Below, piece after piece: positions 59,884 to 64,000 of a stretch of 64,000 nt of DNA (the stretch's first letter is position 1; every line of letters begins with the position of its first letter). The DNA comes from Kitasatospora kifunensis (GTDB taxonomy: Bacteria > Actinomycetota > Actinomycetes > Streptomycetales > Streptomycetaceae), in contig NZ_JACHJV010000001.1 of the NCBI RefSeq assembly GCF_014203855.1, forward strand, positions 4,278,001-4,342,000. The letters are read 5' to 3'. Under the pieces are notes generated by a model. It made no database searches, had not been told where the DNA came from, and saw only the letters and a list, made by a program, of their open reading frames with translations. A program made the translations under genes and the position numbers.

Positions 59884-61302
59884 TCAGCCCCGCGGCAGCC
59901 GCTGGGCGAGCCCGGCCACCGCGACCTCCAGGGCGGCCAGGACCAGCAGGCACAGGACGAAGGCGTGCGAGAAGCCGCCGCCGAGCGAGCCGTAGAACAG
60001 GTTGCCGAGCAGCGCGATCCCCAGGGCGTTGCCGACCTGCTGCACGGTTGCCAGCACCCCCGAGGCCGAGCCGACCAGCTGCGGGCGCACGGCGGTCAGC
60101 ACGGTGCCGGTCAGCGGCGCGATCACCAGGCCCATGCCGAGCCCGTCCACGAAGAGCCCGGGCGCCAGCGACCAGGCGCTGCCGGCGGTGCCGACCTGCC
60201 GCGCGGTGACGGCGAGCAGCACCAGGCCCAGGGCGATGCCCAGGGTGCCGAGCGCGATGGTCTGGCGGCCGAGCCGGGCCGCGATCCGGTGCACCCGGGT
60301 GGAGGTGATCAGGTAGCCGCCGCCGATCGCGGTGAAGAGCAGGCCGGAGCCGAGCGCGCTCAGGCCGTGGCCCTGCTGCAGGTAGACCGCCAGCACCAGG
60401 AAGAACGAGCCCTGGCCCAGGTTGAAGCCGAGCTGGGTGAGGATGCCGGCGGTGAAGGCCCGCTCGCGCAGCAGCCGCGGGTCCACCACCGGGTCGGTGG
60501 CCAGTCGGCTCTGGTGCAGTGCGAAGAGGGCGAACAGCACGGCGGAGCCGCCCAGGCAGCACCAGGTCCACAGCGGCCAGCCCGCCGACTGGCCCTGGAT
60601 CAGCGGCAGCACCAGCGCGGTCAGCGCGGCGGTCACCAGCGCGGTGCCGGGCAGGTCCAGGCCGGTGGTGCCCGGTGCGCGGGACTCCGGGACGCAGCGG
60701 CGCACCAGGGCCAGGGTGACCAGGCCGACCGGCAGGTTGATCAGGAAGCAGGCCCGCCAGCCGAGGCCGAGGAGATCGGCCCGGATCAGCAGCCCGCCGA
60801 TCAGCTGGCCGAGCACCGCGCCGATGCCCATGGTCAGCCCGTACATCCCAAAGGCCCTGGCCTGGGCGGCGCCGGTGTAGCCGCTGCGCAGGATGGCCAG
60901 CACCTGAGGTCCCATCAGGGCGGCCGACAGCCCCTGCACCACGCGGGCGGCAACCAGCGTGCCGGTGCTGGGCGCCAGGCCGCAGGCGGCCGAGGAGAGG
61001 GTGAAGAGCAGCAGGCCGAGGGCGAAGATCCGGCGGCGGCCGAAGCGGTCGCCGAGCCGGCCCGCGGTGATCAGCCCAGCCGCCAGCGCCAGGCCGAAGC
61101 CGGCCACCACCCACTGGACGCCCGAGGGGCCGGCGTGCAGGTCGCTCTGCAGCGAGGGGATGGCGACGTTGACGATGAAGAAGTCGAGGGTGGTCACGAA
61201 GGTGGCGGTGAGCACCACGGGGAGCAGGCCCCGGGCGGCTCGTCCGTCGCGGGCGGCCTCGGGGGCCGGGGTCGGGGTCGGTGCCAGGGTGGTGCTGGTC
61301 AT
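59884..61302 (-). CDS. MFS drug exporter, DHA2-type
   Basis: 472 residues and about 14 membrane helices. TM1 reads LTATFVTTLDFFIVNVAIPS with the acidic residue, motif A GRLGDRFGRRRIFALG (about 85-100), and motif C region GIGAVLGQLIGGLLIRADLL. A Pro/Thr-rich N-terminal tail is cytoplasmic. The ATG has GAGGAG nine bases upstream. It is 72 bp downstream of the SnoaL-like gene on the same strand, so the two may be one operon, divergent from the LuxR-type ATPase regulator. Confidence 0.9.
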   Translation of the reverse strand: MTSTTLAPTPTPAPEAARDGRAARGLLPVVLTATFVTTLDFFIVNVAIPSLQSDLHAGPSGVQWVVAGFGLALAAGLITAGRLGDRFGRRRIFALGLLLFTLSSAACGLAPSTGTLVAARVVQGLSAALMGPQVLAILRSGYTGAAQARAFGMYGLTMGIGAVLGQLIGGLLIRADLLGLGWRACFLINLPVGLVTLALVRRCVPESRAPGTTGLDLPGTALVTAALTALVLPLIQGQSAGWPLWTWCCLGGSAVLFALFALHQSRLATDPVVDPRLLRERAFTAGILTQLGFNLGQGSFFLVLAVYLQQGHGLSALGSGLLFTAIGGGYLITSTRVHRIAARLGRQTIALGTLGIALGLVLLAVTARQVGTAGSAWSLAPGLFVDGLGMGLVIAPLTGTVLTAVRPQLVGSASGVLATVQQVGNALGIALLGNLFYGSLGGGFSHAFVLCLLVLAALEVAVAGLAQRLPRG

Positions 61303-61374
61303 CTGCGGGCGCTCCTCAGGCAGCGGCGGGAGGGCGCCGGCGGCCGGGCCGCCGGCGCCCGCAGGGGGCGGCTC

Positions 61375-61743
61375 TCAGGCCGCCGGGACCTTGTCCAGAA
61401 ATCCGTGCACGGCGCCGATCAGGCCGTCCTCGGTCGCCACCAGGACGTCGAAGCCGATCACCAGGGTCTCGCCGTCGGCCGCGCCGAGGTCCCAGGTGAA
61501 CCGGGCGAGCTGGTGGTGGGCGTCCACGCCGCCGGCGCCCAGGGTGAAGACCAGGCCGGGGAACTGGCCCTGGACGGCGCCGATGGTGGCATCGATCGCG
61601 TCCCGTCCGGCGGCCTCGACCAGCGGGTCGGTGTAGCGGGCGTCGGCGGCCCAGTAGGTGTCGATCAGCTTGCGGCGGGCGGGCGCGTCGGTCTCGTTCC
61701 AGGTGGCGAGGTACTGCTCGGCCAGCTGCTGAAGGTTCGTCAT
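61375..61743 (-). CDS. SnoaL-like/NTF2-fold protein
   Basis: 122 residues starting LQQLAEQYLATWNETDAPAR, then TYWAADARYTDPLVEAAGRD, a typical SnoaL-like pattern, and GVDAHHQLARFTWDLGAADG near the end. The fold forms a cone-shaped cavity for small hydrophobic ligands; members include cyclases and detoxification proteins. The start is ATG 61743, preceded by GGGAGACGG. It lies immediately upstream of the MFS exporter gene, which might export or tolerate the same compound. Confidence 0.82.
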   Translation of the reverse strand: MTNLQQLAEQYLATWNETDAPARRKLIDTYWAADARYTDPLVEAAGRDAIDATIGAVQGQFPGLVFTLGAGGVDAHHQLARFTWDLGAADGETLVIGFDVLVATEDGLIGAVHGFLDKVPAA

Positions 61744-61843
61744 GTTCCGTCTCCCGTTTCGGTTCTGCGGTGATCCCCGCAGGTCAAAAAGGTAGGCGGG
61801 ATACGGAGGAGCCGAATCGGTCACGCGTAGGTAGGGTCGACCC

Positions 61844-64000
61844 ATGCTGTACGGAAGGGCAGGGGAGCAGGCCGCCGTCGAGGAGTTGCTGACGGGGGCG
61901 CGGGAGGGCCGTAGCGGGGTCCTGGTGCTGCGCGGGGAGCCGGGGATCGGCAAGAGCGCGCTGCTCGAGTACGCCGCCGAGCGGGCGGGCGCCGGCTTCG
62001 AGGTGCTGCGGGCCACCGGCATCGAGTACGAGGCCGACCTGCCGTTCGCGGGCCTGCACCTGCTGCTGGGGCTCGCGTTGGCGCTGCTGCCCGGGCTGCC
62101 GGCGCCGCAACGCCGGGCGCTGGAGGCCGCGTTCGGGCTGGCCGAGGAGGCGGGCCCGGCCGACCGGCTGCTCAGCGGCCTGGCCACGCTCGGGCTGCTG
62201 GCCGAACTCGCCCAGGCGCGGCCGCTGCTCTGCCTGGTCGACGACGCGCAGTGGCTGGACCACTCCTCCGCCGACGCGCTGCTGCTGGCGGCCCGGCGGC
62301 TGGGCAGCGAGGGCGTGGTGCTGCTCTTCGCGGCCCGGGACGGGGAGGGCACCTTCGCCGCGCCGGGGCTGCCCGAGCGGCGGTTGGCGCCCCTGGACCC
62401 CTCGGCCGCCGCCGAGTTGCTCGCGGCCGGCTCCAACGAGGCGGCCGGCGCGGGCCTGCGCTACCGGGTGCTGGCCGAGGCGCAGGGCAACCCGCTGGCG
62501 CTGACCGAGCTGCCCGCCGCGCTCGCGGCCGGACCCTCGCCCGGCGTCGGCGAGTTGGCGCTCACCAGCCGGCTCCGGCAGGCCTTCCACGGCCAGGTGG
62601 CCCGGCTGCCCGCGCCGAGCAGGACGCTGTTGCTGGTGGCCGCCGCCGAGGAGAGCGGGGAGTTGGCGACCGTGCTGCGGGCCGCCGAGGCGCTCGGGGC
62701 GGGGCCCGAGGACCTGCTGCCCGCCGAGCGGGCCGGCCTGCTGCGTCGCACCCAGGACGGCAGGTACGCGCTGCGCCATCCGCTGCTGCGCGCCGCGATC
62801 CTGGACGGCGCGCCGCTGGACCAGAAGCTGGACGGCCACCGGGCGCTGGGCGCGGTGCTCCGGGCCGACGGCGAGCTGGACCGGGGCAGTTGGCACCTCG
62901 CGTTGGCCGCCACAGGGCCGGACGCCGAGCTGGCCCAGGCGCTGGAGGGCGCCGCCCGCCGGGCGGTGGCCCGTGGCGGACACGCCGGCGCGGCCGCCGC
63001 CTACGAGCGGGCCGCCCAGCTCGCGCCCGACCGCGCGACGGTCACCCGCTGCCTGCTGCTGGCCGCCGAATCGGCACTGGACGCGGCCGAGGCCGAGCGA
63101 GCCCGCTCACTCGCGCTGCGCGGTGCCGAACTCGCCGAGGACGCCCTGACCTTGGCGGTGCTGGACTGGGTCCGGGCCACCACGGAGTTCTGGCGCGGCG
63201 GCTACCCGGAGGCACACCGGCTGCTGCTGAGCGCCGCCGACCGGGAGATCCCCGCGCAGATCGCCGCCCGGGCACTGCTGCAGGCCTTCCACACCGCCTG
63301 GTACCTGGGCGAGCGGCAGGTGGGCGAGGTGCTGGACAAGATGGCTGCGCTCGCCCTGCCGGCCGAGGACGCCACCGCCCCGCTGCTCGGCTACCTGCGA
63401 TCGGCCATCGGCCCGGTCTTCGACCGCCAGGCGCCCCCGAGCCTGGCGCTGACCGAGGTGGCCGCGCTGGCCAGGGCGGCCGGCGCGGACAGCCCGCGCG
63501 ATCTGGTGCAGCTCTGCGGGGCCGCACTGGTGCCCGGGCGGGACGCGGAGACCTTCGAGCTGGCCGGGGAGTTGATCGCCGAGGCGCGCGCGGCCGGGGC
63601 GGTGGGCCTGCTGCCCACGCTGCTCTTCTTCCGGGCCGAGGCCGAGCTCTTCCACGGTCGGCACCGGGATGCCGAACTCGCCGTGGCCGAGGGCCTGGCG
63701 CTGGCCCGGGACACCGCTCAGCCCCAGTGGGTCAGCCAGCTCTGCGCGCTGGACGCCTATCTGGCGGCGCTGCGCGGGGAGCGGGAGCTGGTCGGGCAGC
63801 GGGTCGGCGAGGCGCTGGCCGACCAGGCGAGCAGCTGGGGCGCACCTGCGGCCGGCACCTCCTGGAGCCAGTGGGCGCTGGCCGTCCACGACTTGGGCCT
63901 GGGGCGGGCCGCCGAGGTGGTGGAGCGCCTGGAGCCGCACACCGCCGGGACCTACCGGCACCACGTTTCGGCGATCCGGACCGTGCCCGACCTGGTGGAG
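61844..64000 (+). CDS. Large LuxR-type ATPase regulator (LAL family), incomplete at the right edge
   Basis: The reading frame from ATG 61844 stays open through the last base (719 codons, no stop). The N-terminal AAA-like ATPase has MLYGRAGEQAAVEELL, Walker A GEPGIGKSALL (about 32-42) and Walker B LLCLVDDAQWLD (about 127-138). The following several hundred residues are Leu/Ala-rich helical repeats. In this family a LuxR HTH would end the protein at ~900 residues, outside the window. It diverges from the SnoaL/MFS genes and probably activates them. LAL proteins also often regulate antibiotic clusters. Confidence 0.85.
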   Translation, partial: MLYGRAGEQAAVEELLTGAREGRSGVLVLRGEPGIGKSALLEYAAERAGAGFEVLRATGIEYEADLPFAGLHLLLGLALALLPGLPAPQRRALEAAFGLAEEAGPADRLLSGLATLGLLAELAQARPLLCLVDDAQWLDHSSADALLLAARRLGSEGVVLLFAARDGEGTFAAPGLPERRLAPLDPSAAAELLAAGSNEAAGAGLRYRVLAEAQGNPLALTELPAALAAGPSPGVGELALTSRLRQAFHGQVARLPAPSRTLLLVAAAEESGELATVLRAAEALGAGPEDLLPAERAGLLRRTQDGRYALRHPLLRAAILDGAPLDQKLDGHRALGAVLRADGELDRGSWHLALAATGPDAELAQALEGAARRAVARGGHAGAAAAYERAAQLAPDRATVTRCLLLAAESALDAAEAERARSLALRGAELAEDALTLAVLDWVRATTEFWRGGYPEAHRLLLSAADREIPAQIAARALLQAFHTAWYLGERQVGEVLDKMAALALPAEDATAPLLGYLRSAIGPVFDRQAPPSLALTEVAALARAAGADSPRDLVQLCGAALVPGRDAETFELAGELIAEARAAGAVGLLPTLLFFRAEAELFHGRHRDAELAVAEGLALARDTAQPQWVSQLCALDAYLAALRGERELVGQRVGEALADQASSWGAPAAGTSWSQWALAVHDLGLGRAAEVVERLEPHTAGTYRHHVSAIRTVPDLVE

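Noticed and set aside
1-64000. CRISPR arrays, complete insertion sequences, prophage genes
   Set aside because: No spaced direct-repeat array, intact transposase, integrase, capsid or tail gene was found by reading the window on both strands.

Overview
The window comes from a very GC-rich actinomycete, most likely a member of the Streptomycetaceae (Streptomyces, Kitasatospora or relatives). The base composition, the frequent GTG starts, the SRP RNA-dnaX-ybaB-recR-DUF5063 string followed by ask-asd, the tRNA adenosine deaminase with its actinobacterial 'associated' protein, and the many TetR/MFS pairs all fit this. The genus cannot be decided from the sequence alone. About 54 protein genes, two tRNA-Ser genes and one SRP RNA gene are supported.

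Region 1 (1-4.2 kb) looks like the edge of a specialised-metabolism locus that continues to the left: the end of a membrane protein (probably a UbiA-type prenyltransferase), an AMP-forming ligase and an FAD amine-oxidase-type oxidoreductase, translationally coupled, facing a dTDP-glucose 4,6-dehydratase. Region 2 (4.2-14.1 kb) is core genome: tRNA-Ser(CGA), tadA and its partner, upp, a LytR_C protein, a VapB-like protein, a TIM-barrel-like protein, a rhomboid protease, a secreted GH92 mannosidase with a ricin-type lectin tail, and an HhH-GPD repair protein. Region 3 (14.4-42.5 kb) is an accessory block of transport and regulation: an amino-acid permease, two DHA2-type MFS exporters each with a TetR regulator, a DrrAB-like ABC exporter with a MerR regulator, a two-component system beside a MacB/FtsX-type ABC transporter, three alpha/beta hydrolases beside XRE or TetR regulators, a SRPBCC/VOC pair beside an AraC regulator, and two paralogous helicase-C-like/WYL proteins about 18 kb apart.

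Region 4 (42.5-45.5 kb) holds a Tat-exported multicopper oxidase and then about 0.7 kb of degenerate, lower-GC DNA abutting tRNA-Ser(GGA). Region 5 (45.5-57.1 kb) is again core: SRP RNA, dnaX, ybaB, recR, DUF5063, a MarR/MFS pair, ask-asd, and an ECF sigma factor with a membrane partner. Region 6 (57.1-64 kb) has SURF1, an S9 peptidase, an MFS exporter with a SnoaL-like protein, and a large LuxR-type ATPase regulator that runs off the right end.

The regulatory DNA is informative. Nearly every divergent regulator/transporter pair has visible inverted or direct repeats in its promoter, and one TetR-type motif occurs both at the regulator's own promoter and at an MFS promoter 2.5 kb away. The oddest signal is that both helicase-C-like paralogues have a well-spaced Shine-Dalgarno before an ATC codon at exactly the same alignment position. 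One of them has no ATG, GTG or TTG start that would include its conserved N-terminus.
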